A DNA stretch of 64,000 nucleotides, from NCBI RefSeq assembly GCF_014204865.1, contig NZ_JACHMG010000001.1:3746501-3810500 (forward strand), given 5' to 3'. Positions 10,368-18,325 of the stretch are shown here, piece by piece. The notes beneath the pieces were generated by a model. The model ran no database searches. It saw nothing but the letters and a program-made list of their open reading frames with translations, and was not told the DNA's origin. A program made the translations under genes and the position numbers. The stretch comes from Amycolatopsis jiangsuensis. GTDB lineage: Bacteria; Actinomycetota; Actinomycetes; Mycobacteriales; Pseudonocardiaceae. The first letter of the stretch is position 1; the number at the start of each line of letters is the position of its first letter.

Positions 10368-11163
10368 GCGCGGCCTCGACGCCGTCCGCCAGCAGCTCGA
10401 CACCGGCCTCCAGGCTGAGCCGCGCCTCGTACTCCAAATAGGACACTCCGGCAGGCGGCGGCGTCGCTCCCTCACCCAGCCGCGCGACGTGCGGGTACCG
10501 GCTGGGCAGATCCGGCAGGAGCGCGCTCAGCGCTTCGGTGCGCGGCTTCCACCAGTCCGCATCGGACAGCCCGGTTTCCCGTGCGGCTTCCCGGGACTCC
10601 GCAGCGATCTGCACCGCGCCGCGGACCACGGTGAGCAGCGTGCTGACGATCCGGCGTACCCGCGCGGCCGGCAGGCCGGTGGTGAACAGCACGCGCAGCA
10701 CGATCTCCTGCATCCGGAACTCCCCCGGCCCGAGCACCGGCCGGGCCGGGGAAACCTGCAGCAGCCACGGATGACGCAGGTGGAACTCCCACAGCTGCAG
10801 CGCCAGCTCGTCCAGCGCGGGACGCCATCCGGCGGCCAGGTCGTAGTCCGCGCGCAGTTCGCCGAGCACCTGGTCGTACATCAGGTCGATCAGCTCGGTT
10901 TTGCTCGGGACGTAGGTGTAGAGCGCCATCGCGGTGCGCCCGAGCCGCTCACCCACCGCGCGCATCGACAACGCCGCCATCCCCTCGGCGTCCGCGATTT
11001 CCACGGCAGCGCCGACGATGCTGTCGACGCTCAACGCCGGCTTCGGTCCCGGCGCGGTGCGCGGCTCGGTACCGGCACGCCACAACAACTCCAGCGAACG
11101 GCGGGCGTCACCCTGCCCGGCGAACACGACCACTGGCGGCTCCTCGCAGACTGCCCGGACCAT
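10339..11163 (-). CDS. TetR/AcrR-family regulator with TetR_C-like effector domain
   Basis: 274 aa from ATG 11163; a GTG about 10 codons further in would also give a family-like start (VVFAGQGDARRSLELLW). The HTH is in VDSIVGAAVEIADAEGMAAL and RLGRTAMALYTYVPSKTELI. The C-terminal domain is the larger TetR_C type, with YDLAAGWRPALDELALQLWEF. Such regulators repress efflux or tailoring genes and release on ligand binding. No target is adjacent apart from the upstream P450-ferredoxin unit. The 3' end overlaps the convergent methyltransferase by 29 bp. Confidence 0.85.
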   Translation of the reverse strand: MVRAVCEEPPVVVFAGQGDARRSLELLWRAGTEPRTAPGPKPALSVDSIVGAAVEIADAEGMAALSMRAVGERLGRTAMALYTYVPSKTELIDLMYDQVLGELRADYDLAAGWRPALDELALQLWEFHLRHPWLLQVSPARPVLGPGEFRMQEIVLRVLFTTGLPAARVRRIVSTLLTVVRGAVQIAAESREAARETGLSDADWWKPRTEALSALLPDLPSRYPHVARLGEGATPPPAGVSYLEYEARLSLEAGVELLADGVEAALIREASAPR

Positions 11164-11192
11164 CTCCGTACAGCCTAAAGGGTCGCCGCGGT

Positions 11193-11234
11193 GGACGTCA
11201 CCCCACCAGCGGAGTCCACAGTGGAGTGACGTCC
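11193..11234 (-). terminator. hairpin after the P450-ferredoxin operon
   Basis: Arms GGACGTCACCCCAC (11193-11206) and GTGGAGTGACGTCC (11221-11234) pair over 14 bp with one mismatch. They lie about 10 bp beyond the ferredoxin stop. It would also form on the other strand. Confidence 0.5.
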
Positions 11235-11243
11235 GGCGGGGTT

Positions 11244-11438
11244 TCAGCCTTCGAGTTCGATGGCGAGCGCGGGACAGACCTGCGCCGCCTCCCGCACCTG
11301 CTCGTGCAGGTCGGCGGGCGGATTTTCGTCCAGCAGCACGACGATGCCGTCCTCCTCCCGCTGGTCGAACACCTCCGGCGCGACCAGTACGCACTGTCCC
11401 GCGCCCACGCAGCGGGCCTGATCCACGACCACCTTCAT
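11244..11438 (-). CDS. 3Fe-4S ferredoxin, P450 partner
   Basis: 64 aa. The cysteine pattern RCVGAGQC (Cys10, Cys16) and VCPALAIE (Cys55), with Ala/Gly where a fourth cysteine would be, is that of [3Fe-4S] ferredoxins such as SuaB/FdxD. These deliver electrons to CYP105-type P450s. It is 14 bp downstream of the P450 gene in the same direction, so co-transcription is likely. A ferredoxin reductase is not in the window. Confidence 0.92.
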   Translation of the reverse strand: MKVVVDQARCVGAGQCVLVAPEVFDQREEDGIVVLLDENPPADLHEQVREAAQVCPALAIELEG

Positions 11439-11452
11439 CTCGTTCCCTCCGT

Positions 11453-12709
11453 TCACCAGGTCACCGGCAGTTCGTGCACCCCGTAGACCACCATGTCGTG
11501 CTTGAACTTCACCTCGTCCAGCGGAACCGCCAGCCGGAGCGTGGGGATCCGCCGGTAGAGCGTGCGGTAGGCCACCTGCAGCTCGACCCGGGCGAGCGGC
11601 TGGCCGAGGCACTGGTGCACGCCGTAGCCGAAGGCGACGTGATGGCGCGCCTTGCGAGTCACGTCGAGCTTGTCCGGTTCGGGAAACCGGCTCTCGTCGC
11701 GGTTGGCGACTTCGCCGGCGGCGATCATGCCCTCGCCCTTGCGGATGTGCTGACCGGCGACCTCGAGGTCCTCCAGCGCGACCCGGCGCCGTCCGGTGTG
11801 GACGATGGTGAGATACCGCAGCAGCTCCTCGACCGCGTTGGCCACGAGCTTGTCGTCCCCGTCGCGGACCGCGGCGAGCTGGTCCGGGTTCTGCAGCAGC
11901 GCCGTGGTGCCGAGCGCGATCATGTTGGCCGTGGTCTCGTGCCCGGCCACCAGCAGCAGCTGGCCCATCGAGGCGACCTCGTCGGCGGTCATACCGCCGG
12001 TGGCCACCTGCTCCACCGCGAGCCGGCTCAGCACGTCGTCGCCCGGGTCGGTCAGCTTCTTCTCGACCAGCTCGCCGAGGTAGCCCAGCAGTTCCTCGAG
12101 CGCGGTCAGGGACTGCTCCGGCGTCGCGTCCTTGGCAACCAGGACCTTGCTGACCCGGTGGAAGAACGCGCGGTCGGCGTAGGGCACGCCGAGCAGTTCG
12201 CAGATGACCAGCGAGGGCACCGGCAGCGCGAAGGCCTGCACCAGGTCGGCCGGCTTCGGACCGGCCAGCATCTCGTCGATCAGGTCGTCGACGATCTTCT
12301 GGATCCGCGGCCGCAGCCGCTCCACCTTCTTCACCATGAAGTCGCCGGTGAGCAGCCGGCGCTGGGCGGCGTGGTCCGGATCGTCCATGGAGATGAACGA
12401 CCGGGCCCGGGTGCGCCGCGCCTTGATCCCGGGAGACTGCTGTGGATAGCCGTCCTTCTGCGAGTCGGAACTCACCCGCGGGTCCGCGAGCACCGCGCGG
12501 ACGTCGTCGTAGCGCGTGAACAGCCACGGCTCGCTGCCGTCCCAGATCTGCACCCGGGACACCGGCTCCTCCCGCAGCCGGCGGGAAAGCTCGGGCGCCG
12601 GATCGAACGGGCAGCGCCCGCGCGCCATCGGATAGACGGGCGAGTCAGACTCGGATGCGTCGGATTGGGGCGCGGCGGACTCGGGCGCGTCGGGCAGGGT
12701 CTCCGACAT
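11453..12709 (-). CDS. cytochrome P450 (CYP105-like)
   Basis: 418 aa soluble bacterial P450. The I-helix motif is LLVAGHETTANMIALG, the ExxR is EELLR, and the heme ligand is Cys367 in FGYGVHQCLGQPLAR. The N-terminus PVYPMARGRCPFDPAPEL and SFISMDDPDHAAQRRLL are typical of CYP105 enzymes, which hydroxylate macrolides, vitamin D3 and xenobiotics; the substrate here is unknown. The first 25 residues are Ser/Asp/Pro-rich. It forms an operon with the ferredoxin and is probably regulated by the TetR encoded just upstream. Confidence 0.93.
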   Translation of the reverse strand: MSETLPDAPESAAPQSDASESDSPVYPMARGRCPFDPAPELSRRLREEPVSRVQIWDGSEPWLFTRYDDVRAVLADPRVSSDSQKDGYPQQSPGIKARRTRARSFISMDDPDHAAQRRLLTGDFMVKKVERLRPRIQKIVDDLIDEMLAGPKPADLVQAFALPVPSLVICELLGVPYADRAFFHRVSKVLVAKDATPEQSLTALEELLGYLGELVEKKLTDPGDDVLSRLAVEQVATGGMTADEVASMGQLLLVAGHETTANMIALGTTALLQNPDQLAAVRDGDDKLVANAVEELLRYLTIVHTGRRRVALEDLEVAGQHIRKGEGMIAAGEVANRDESRFPEPDKLDVTRKARHHVAFGYGVHQCLGQPLARVELQVAYRTLYRRIPTLRLAVPLDEVKFKHDMVVYGVHELPVTW

Positions 12710-12741
12710 TCATGCCTCCTACAGAGAGTCACCAAACGATC

Positions 12742-12760
12742 GTTCGGATACTTACCGAAC
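12742..12760. promoter_or_regulatory. dyad operator candidate in the P450 promoter
   Basis: GTTCGG (12742-12747) and CCGAAC (12755-12760) form a perfect 6-N7-6 inverted repeat 33-51 bp upstream of the P450 start. It overlaps a second small palindrome AACGATCGTT at 12735-12744. The position fits repression by the TetR protein encoded upstream; the link is inferred. Confidence 0.45.
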
Positions 12761-12860
12761 ACATGTTAGGCATGCTGGTGAATTCTTCGCCAGGCCTGCG
12801 GCCAAGATCACCGGGACGGCGCAGCACAGCCCGGGACGAATCGGGAAAAACGTCCGTGGT

Positions 12861-13487
12861 TCAGGCGAAAACGAGGTTGAGCAGCTCGTCGGCGAAGAAC
12901 AGCACGATGTCGCTGCTCCCGCCGGTGGTGGAGGTGTGGAACAACGCGACGCGGCCGTGCGCGCCGACGAAGGCGATCACTCCGGCCCGCTCGGCGGACA
13001 CGCGGAGTGGGATCCCGGCCTCGGCGCACCGCTCGAACCCGGCCGCGAGGAGGTCGAGGACTTCGACCAGCGGACCGGTCGGCCGGGCCCCGGGCGTTCG
13101 CCGGCTGGTGCCGTTGGCCGTCATCAGCCGGTAGTGGCCGGGATTGTCGATGGCGAACCGGCAGTAGGCGTGGATCAGCGCGCGCACCCGGCCCACCGCG
13201 TCGTCCGGGTCGACCTGCTGCTCGGCCGCCTCCATGGCGGCGCACAGCCGGGCGAACTCGTACCGGGTCAGCCCGGCGACGAGCGCGGCCCGATCGGTGA
13301 AGTGCTGGTAGATACTCGCCGGCGCGATCCCCACGGCCCGCGCGACGCCGCGGATGGTCAGCCCGTCCTCCCCGTCGAGCTCCGACAGCAGCCGACTGGC
13401 CGCGTCGAGGATTTCCCCCCGCAGCCGATCGCCCTCGCCCCACCGGTTCCGCGTGCGAGGCGCGCTGACCTGGACCTCTTCCGACAC
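12861..13487 (-). CDS. TetR-family regulator
   Basis: 208 aa from the GTG at 13487 (VSEEVQVSAPRTRNRWGEGD). The HTH is clear (LTIRGVARAVGIAPASIYQHFTDRAAL), with a WHG-like C-terminal domain (YCRFAIDNPGHYRLM). The reading frame stays open further upstream, but only through low-complexity repeat DNA, so I chose the start with a normal TetR N-terminus. It is co-directional with and upstream of the P450 gene, whose promoter holds a dyad. It is a candidate P450 regulator. Confidence 0.85.
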   Translation of the reverse strand: MSEEVQVSAPRTRNRWGEGDRLRGEILDAASRLLSELDGEDGLTIRGVARAVGIAPASIYQHFTDRAALVAGLTRYEFARLCAAMEAAEQQVDPDDAVGRVRALIHAYCRFAIDNPGHYRLMTANGTSRRTPGARPTGPLVEVLDLLAAGFERCAEAGIPLRVSAERAGVIAFVGAHGRVALFHTSTTGGSSDIVLFFADELLNLVFA

Positions 13488-14048
13488 CCGCCTATTCTTA
13501 CTACTTCCCCACCCAACCCGCGTCCCGACCCCGCGGCACAGCACATGCCCCGGCCACTCGCTTCTCACCTCTCGCCTCTTGCCGCTCGGCCATTGCCCCG
13601 CATCTCGCGCCCCGCCCCACGCCTCTCGGCCCTCGGCCCTCGCCCCGTCTCGCGCCCCGCCCCACGCCTCCCGGCCCTCGCCTCTTGCCGCGCTCACTGG
13701 CCTCGCCGCCCGGCCCTCGCCACCCGGCACCCGGCACCCGGCACTCAGCCCAGCACACGCCCCCTCGCCCCCTCGCCCCCTCGCCCCCTCGCCTCTTGCC
13801 TCCTCGACCGGCCCACTCGCCCCGCGTCTCCAGCCCCACGTCTCTCGCCCCAGCGCTCGGCCCTCATCCGCTTTCGGCATGCCAGAACCAGCCGTCGCCC
13901 GCTCAACCCGGCCTGCGGAAATCCCACCCGGAACGCGTCCGCACCCCAGCCACTTGACACCGGGGGGACAATAAAAAATCGGCGTGTCTTCCATCGATCA
14001 ATGGATTACCCGCCGAACTAACTATCAGTTTAGCGCTGTGAGGGGAAC
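13488..14048. repeat. C-rich low-complexity minisatellite between TetR and HelD genes
   Basis: About 560 bp without a supportable gene. Exact short tandem arrays are visible: four copies of CCCCTCGC at 13761-13792 and three of CACCCGG at 13721-13741. A 23-bp direct repeat beginning TCTCGCGCCCCGCC occurs at 13603-13625 and 13648-13670. The plus strand is almost purely C/T/G-poor-in-A from 13510 to 13860. Beyond 13960 the sequence becomes AT-rich (CAATAAAAAATC, 13970-13981), the likely promoter region of the helicase gene. Confidence 0.8.
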
Positions 14049-16250
14049 GTGTCAACTCAGGGGTACGAGGACGAATTGCGGTCCGAGCGGGAGCACGTCG
14101 CGGGGCTTTACGCGCGGCTCGACGGTGAGCGGGCGCGGGCCCGGCGGGAGTTCGAGGCCGCGTTGGGGGACAACGGGAGCGCGCCGCTCGAGCGGGACGT
14201 TCGGGTGCGTTCGCTCGGGCGGGAACGCACCCGGCTGGACGTCGCCGACAACGGATTGTGTTTCGGGCGGCTGGACGCCGTTTCCGGGGAGCATTCCTAC
14301 GTCGGGAGGATCGGACTGTTCGATCAGGAAAACGACTACGAACCCATTCTGCTGGATTGGCGGGCGCCGGCCGCGCGGCCGTTCTACACCGCCACCGGGG
14401 CGACGCCGGAAAACCTGCGCCGGCGGCGGCAGTTCCTCACGCGTGGGCGCGAGGTGCGCGATTTCACCGACGAGGTGTTCGGCCGGCCCGCGGCCGGCGA
14501 GCGTGGTGACGCGGCGTTGCTCGCGGCGGTCAACGCCCCACGCGGGGAGGGCATGCGGGACATCGTCGCGACGATCCAGGCCGAGCAGGACGAGATCATC
14601 CGGCTCGACCATCCGGGGGTGCTGGTGATCGAGGGCGGTCCGGGCACCGGCAAGACCGTGGTGGCGCTGCACCGCGTCGCTTATCTGCTCTACACCCAGC
14701 GGGAGCGAATGGAACGGCACGGCGTGCTCGTCGTCGGGCCGAATCCGGCGTTCCTCGACCACATCGGGCGGGTGCTGCCGTCGCTCGGGGAGACCGACGT
14801 CGTGTTCCTGACGCCGGGCGACCTCGTTCCCGGCCGGCACATCACCGCCGAGGACGAGCCCGCGGTCGCGCGGGCCAAGGGATCGTTGACGATGCTGGAC
14901 GTGCTCGCCGCGGCGATCGCCGACCGGCAGCGGCTGCCGGAACAGCCGGTGCCGATCGGGCTGGGTGACGTCACCGTGCGGATCGACGCGGAGACCGCTG
15001 CATGGGCCCGGGACGAAGCCCGCGCGAGCGGGCTGCCGCACAACGAGGCCCGCGCGGTGTTCCTCGACATCGTCACGTACGTGCTCACCGAACGGGCCAC
15101 CGCCCGCATCGGCCGCGGCTGGCTGACCCGCGATGACCGCGAGGGCTGGGAGGACATGCGCCGGAACCTGCTCGGCCAGCTGCACCGGGACGATGCGTTC
15201 GCCGCGGCGATGGACGAGCTGTGGCCGTTCCTGACCCCCGAATCCGTGCTGGCCACGCTGTACACCTCGGCGGAACGGCTGCGTGCGGCCGGCGCCGACC
15301 CGGGCCTGCTGCGCGCCGACGGCGAAGCCTGGACGGTGTCCGACGTTCCACTGCTCGACGAGCTGGTCGATCTGCTGGGCCGCGACGAGGCGGCGGACAA
15401 GGCCGCCGCCCATGCCGCCGAACGGGAGCGCAGCACCGAGGCCGAGTACGCGGCCGGCGTCATGGACGTCATGAAGCTGGACCGGGAGGAAATGGACGAG
15501 GACGTCATGCTGGCGGCCGAAAACCTGCTGTACGCCGAGGATCTGGCGGACCGCTTCACCGACCGCGACACCCGGGACCTGGCCGAACGCGCGGCCGCGG
15601 ACCGCGACTGGACCTACCGGCACGTCGTCGTCGACGAGGCACAGGAACTGTCCGAAATGGACTGGCGGGTGGTGATGCGGCACTGTCCTGGCCGGTCCTT
15701 CACGGTGGTCGGCGACCTGGCCCAGCGCCGCAACGAGGCGGGGGCACGGTCGTGGGGCGAGATGCTCGACCGCTACGTCCCGGATCGCTGGGTCTACCGC
15801 TCGCTGACGGTGAACTACCGGACCCCTGCGGAGATCATGGCCGTCGCCGCTGCGGTGCTCGCCGAGTTCTCCCCCGCGGTGAAGCCGCCGGATTCGGTGC
15901 GTGCGTGCGGGATCCGGCCGTGGTCCCGGCAGGTCACCGGCGACGAGCTGGCCGCGGCCGTCGAGGAGTTCACTCGTGAGGAGGCCCGCCGCGAGGGCAC
16001 CAGTGTGGTGATCGGGCCGGCGGGGGTGCCGGGTGCGGTTTCGCCTGCGGAGACGAAGGGGCTGGAGTTCGACGCCGTCCTGGTCGTGGATCCGGCTCGC
16101 ATCCTCGCCGACGGGCCTCGCGGAGCGGCCGAACTCTACGTCGCGCTCACCCGCGCCACGCAACGGCTCGGTGTGCTGCACCGGGATCCGCTGCCGGCGG
16201 TGCTGCGCGGGCACACCGCACTGGTGGCGACCGCCGGTGACGCGACCTAG
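14049..16250 (+). CDS. helD: HelD-like UvrD/Rep-family helicase (RNA polymerase-associated type)
   Basis: 733 aa from GTG 14049, with GAGGGG just upstream. The N-terminal ~60 residues form a basic/acidic coiled coil (ERARARREFEAALG). Walker A is GGPGTGKT at about residue 197, Walker B is VVVDEAQELSEMDW, the motif III-like segment is VVGDLAQRRNEAG, and motif VI is YVALTRATQRL. Size and the N-terminal coiled coil match actinobacterial HelD, an ATPase that clears stalled RNA polymerase from DNA and in some species protects from rifamycins. No rifamycin-associated promoter element was seen upstream. Confidence 0.85.
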   Translation: MSTQGYEDELRSEREHVAGLYARLDGERARARREFEAALGDNGSAPLERDVRVRSLGRERTRLDVADNGLCFGRLDAVSGEHSYVGRIGLFDQENDYEPILLDWRAPAARPFYTATGATPENLRRRRQFLTRGREVRDFTDEVFGRPAAGERGDAALLAAVNAPRGEGMRDIVATIQAEQDEIIRLDHPGVLVIEGGPGTGKTVVALHRVAYLLYTQRERMERHGVLVVGPNPAFLDHIGRVLPSLGETDVVFLTPGDLVPGRHITAEDEPAVARAKGSLTMLDVLAAAIADRQRLPEQPVPIGLGDVTVRIDAETAAWARDEARASGLPHNEARAVFLDIVTYVLTERATARIGRGWLTRDDREGWEDMRRNLLGQLHRDDAFAAAMDELWPFLTPESVLATLYTSAERLRAAGADPGLLRADGEAWTVSDVPLLDELVDLLGRDEAADKAAAHAAERERSTEAEYAAGVMDVMKLDREEMDEDVMLAAENLLYAEDLADRFTDRDTRDLAERAAADRDWTYRHVVVDEAQELSEMDWRVVMRHCPGRSFTVVGDLAQRRNEAGARSWGEMLDRYVPDRWVYRSLTVNYRTPAEIMAVAAAVLAEFSPAVKPPDSVRACGIRPWSRQVTGDELAAAVEEFTREEARREGTSVVIGPAGVPGAVSPAETKGLEFDAVLVVDPARILADGPRGAAELYVALTRATQRLGVLHRDPLPAVLRGHTALVATAGDAT

Positions 16251-16280
16251 GCTTGTTCATCGCAAGTCAGGAGGCGGCGG

Positions 16281-16787
16281 ATGGGACGACGGGGTAGCTG
16301 GACCGGGGTGTCCTGCCCGGTGGCGCGGGGTGCCGACGTGCTGTGCGATCCGTGGACGATCGTGCTCCTGCGGGACGCGCACGCGGGGCTGAGCCGGTTC
16401 GACGAGTTCCGCGCGAAGCTCGGCATCGCGGACAACGTGCTGTCCGCGCGGCTGGGCCGGATGGTCGAGACCGGGCTGCTGGCCCGGGTGCCCTACCGCG
16501 ACGGCGGGCGCACCCGGTACGAGTACCGGCTCACCCGCGCCGGGGCGGACACGCTGCCGGTGGTGCACGCGGTGGCGCACTGGGCCGGCGCGCACACGTC
16601 CTCCCCCTCGCCCGCCGAGCCGTTGCGGCTGGTGCACCTGCCGTGCGGCAACGACACCCGGCCCGGTGCGGTGTGCGATCACTGCGGTGCCCCGCTGCAC
16701 CGCGGTGATCTGCACCGGGTCGAAACCTGGCGCCATGGCATCGACGCTCCGCTCGCGGAGCCCGTGCCGGACGTTGTCAACCCGTAG
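16281..16787 (+). CDS. HxlR-family transcriptional regulator with zinc-ribbon-like C-terminus
   Basis: 168 aa. The winged helix is HxlR-type: [50 protein letters not shown], then the wing [12 protein letters not shown]. The C-terminal ~45 residues carry [14 protein letters not shown] with an upstream LPCGN, a possible metal-binding pair found in some HxlR proteins. The ligand and targets are unknown. It sits 30 bp after helD and could be co-transcribed with it. Confidence 0.87.
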   Translation: MGRRGSWTGVSCPVARGADVLCDPWTIVLLRDAHAGLSRFDEFRAKLGIADNVLSARLGRMVETGLLARVPYRDGGRTRYEYRLTRAGADTLPVVHAVAHWAGAHTSSPSPAEPLRLVHLPCGNDTRPGAVCDHCGAPLHRGDLHRVETWRHGIDAPLAEPVPDVVNP

Positions 16788-16906
16788 ATGGTGTCGGAAA
16801 ATCACCGGACAGTACGAAAGTGGGCTCCGGTAGGGGAATTTTCCGCCTAGATTGGTCGAGCGCGCGCGAATCAGGCAAAACTCCCCTCACCCCCAGGAGC
16901 TTTCCG

Positions 16907-17476
16907 ATGTCGAGGAAGTTCGTGCTGTCCGGTGCCGCCGCGCTCGCCGTGGCCGCTGCCCCGCTGATCGCCGCTCCGGCCACCGCCGCACCGGCGCACG
17001 CCGATCAGACCGCCGCGGTGACCACGGTGTACTACTCCACTTCCGGTGCGCCGTCGTTCCGTGACGAGATCAACGCGGGCGCCGCCAACTGGAACAACGC
17101 AGTGAGCAACGTGAAGCTGGTCGAGCGCTCGTCCGGCGCCTCGTTGACGTATGTCGAGGGCAACGATCCCCGCGGTTCCTACGCCCAGAGCGACGGGCAC
17201 GGCAACGGCACCGTCTTCATCGACTACACGCAGGCTCAGGAGTACTACACGATCCGGATCACCGCGCACGAGACCGGTCACGTGCTCGGCCTGCCGGACC
17301 ACTACGAGGGCCCGTGCTCGGAACTGATGTCCGGGGGTGGCCCCGGCCCGTCCTGCACGAACGCGAACCCGGACTCGCAGGAGTCCGCACAGGTGGAGCA
17401 GCTGTGGGCCAACGGATTCCGCGCCGCCGGACCGCAGCAGCGGATCTACGAGGAGATCCCCGCCGGGATCCACTGA
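16907..17476 (+). CDS. snpA: snapalysin-family secreted zinc metalloprotease
   Basis: 189 aa from ATG 16907, with AGGAG at 16895-16899. Sec signal: [19 protein letters not shown] to about Ala-Ala-Pro at residue 30. The zinc motif is [11 protein letters not shown] (His121, Glu122, His125, Asp131), the HExxHxxGxxD of snapalysins (M7), with Cys137/Cys150 positioned for a disulfide. Snapalysin is a small extracellular milk-protein-hydrolysing protease. It is followed at once by a strong hairpin. In Streptomyces a LysR gene often flanks snpA; here the neighbour is an HxlR gene. Confidence 0.92.
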   Translation: MSRKFVLSGAAALAVAAAPLIAAPATAAPAHADQTAAVTTVYYSTSGAPSFRDEINAGAANWNNAVSNVKLVERSSGASLTYVEGNDPRGSYAQSDGHGNGTVFIDYTQAQEYYTIRITAHETGHVLGLPDHYEGPCSELMSGGGPGPSCTNANPDSQESAQVEQLWANGFRAAGPQQRIYEEIPAGIH

Positions 17477-17482
17477 CCCGCA

Positions 17483-17519
17483 CCGGTTGCCCGGGCACGG
17501 CGCGTGCCCGGGCAACCGG
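17483..17519 (+). terminator. perfect 17-bp stem terminator after snpA
   Basis: Arms CCGGTTGCCCGGGCACG (17483-17499) and CGTGCCCGGGCAACCGG (17503-17519) are exact reverse complements around a 3-nt loop. The hairpin begins 7 bp after the snapalysin stop. Confidence 0.8.
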
Positions 17520-17580
17520 GGTTGCCCTGCCGTGACCGGGAATTCACCGTGCCGGGAGGTTTCCCCGCGCTACCGGGAAT

Positions 17581-17616
17581 CCTCCGGGCGGGCAGGTTTC
17601 CCTGCCCGCCCGGAGG
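17581..17616 (-). terminator. perfect 16-bp stem, probably terminating the convergent TetR gene
   Basis: Arms CCTCCGGGCGGGCAGG (17581-17596) and CCTGCCCGCCCGGAGG (17601-17616) are exact reverse complements around loop TTTC. It lies 47 bp beyond the TetR stop on the minus strand. Partial repeats (ACCGGGAAT twice, CACCGTGC twice, GGTTTCCC three times) surround it between 17536 and 17637. Confidence 0.65.
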
Positions 17617-17662
17617 ACCCACCGTGCAGGTTTCCCGGCCACGGCTTCCGGACATCCATGCT

Positions 17663-18271
17663 TCAGCCGGCGGACAACGCCCGGCGCCATTGGTCCGCCA
17701 CGGCGGGACCGAGCCCCCGGGTCTCGACCGCGGCCGGATCCAGCAGGCGCTGCAACCCGATGCCCCTCAGCTGCCCCAGCACCGCCACCGCCACCTCTCG
17801 CGGCACGACGTCCGCACGGATCGTGCCGTCCCGCACTCCCGCCTCGACGTCCGCGCGCAACTCCGCGCGGAAGCTCTCGTCCCGTTCGCGGAACGTCCCG
17901 GCGAGCCCGGCCGCGGTGGCCGCCTCGGCCCACAGCACCAGGAAAGCCCGGCCACGCACTCCGTCGCGGCCGAGTTCAGTCAGGTAGCCCTTGATCAGGC
18001 GCACCAGCCGGTCGAGCCCGGGAGCGCACTCGGCGACGCCCGGGACGAACCCGCCCTGACTCGCCTTCGCCAGCGCTTCGAGCAGCGCCTGCTTCGAGCC
18101 GAAGTGGTGGGTGACGATCCCCCTGCTGTATCCGGCCCGTTCGCCGACCCTGGCCAGAGTCACCGCCGGCACACCGGATTCCACGACCAGCTCCGCTGCC
18201 GCCGAGAGCACAGCGGCCGTCGTCGTGGTGCGGCGCTGTTCCTGGGTCCGGCGCTCGGGTGCGGCAGGCAT
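17663..18271 (-). CDS. TetR/AcrR-family regulator, divergent to alpha/beta hydrolase
   Basis: 202 aa from ATG 18271 (MPAAPERRTQEQRRTTTTAAV). The HTH is VTLARVGERAGYSRGIVTHHFGSKQALLEAL, and the C-terminal domain is of the TetR_C type with DVEAGVRDGTIRADVVPREVA. It is divergent from a hydrolase gene 54 bp away, and the gap holds a near-perfect dyad. Autoregulation and repression of the hydrolase are therefore likely. The ligand is unknown. Confidence 0.87.
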   Translation of the reverse strand: MPAAPERRTQEQRRTTTTAAVLSAAAELVVESGVPAVTLARVGERAGYSRGIVTHHFGSKQALLEALAKASQGGFVPGVAECAPGLDRLVRLIKGYLTELGRDGVRGRAFLVLWAEAATAAGLAGTFRERDESFRAELRADVEAGVRDGTIRADVVPREVAVAVLGQLRGIGLQRLLDPAAVETRGLGPAVADQWRRALSAG

Positions 18272-18281
18272 GGCGGACAGA

Positions 18282-18315
18282 CTACAAACTTGCGTGCTGG
18301 ATGACAAGTATGTAG
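18282..18315. promoter_or_regulatory. TetR operator between divergent TetR and hydrolase genes
   Basis: Arms CTACAAACTTG (18282-18292) and CAAGTATGTAG (18305-18315) match as an inverted repeat at 10 of 11 positions with a 12-bp spacer. The dyad fills most of the 54-bp gap between the two divergent starts, so it can control both promoters. Assignment to the adjacent TetR is inferred from position. Confidence 0.65.
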
Positions 18316-18325
18316 CGTTTGCGGC

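Noticed and set aside
12861..13994. Longer TetR protein of 377 aa starting at 13994
   Set aside because: The extra 168 residues are Gly/Arg/Ala-rich and translated from the minisatellite; a normal TetR N-terminus starts at GTG 13487.
13960..14048. Rifamycin-associated element upstream of helD
   Set aside because: I looked for the 19-bp inverted repeat typical of rifamycin-inducible genes and did not see it; only an AT-rich promoter-like stretch is present.
17446..17655. 69-aa minus-strand frame over the snpA terminators
   Set aside because: It is built from hairpin arms and repeats, with no ribosome site or conserved motif.
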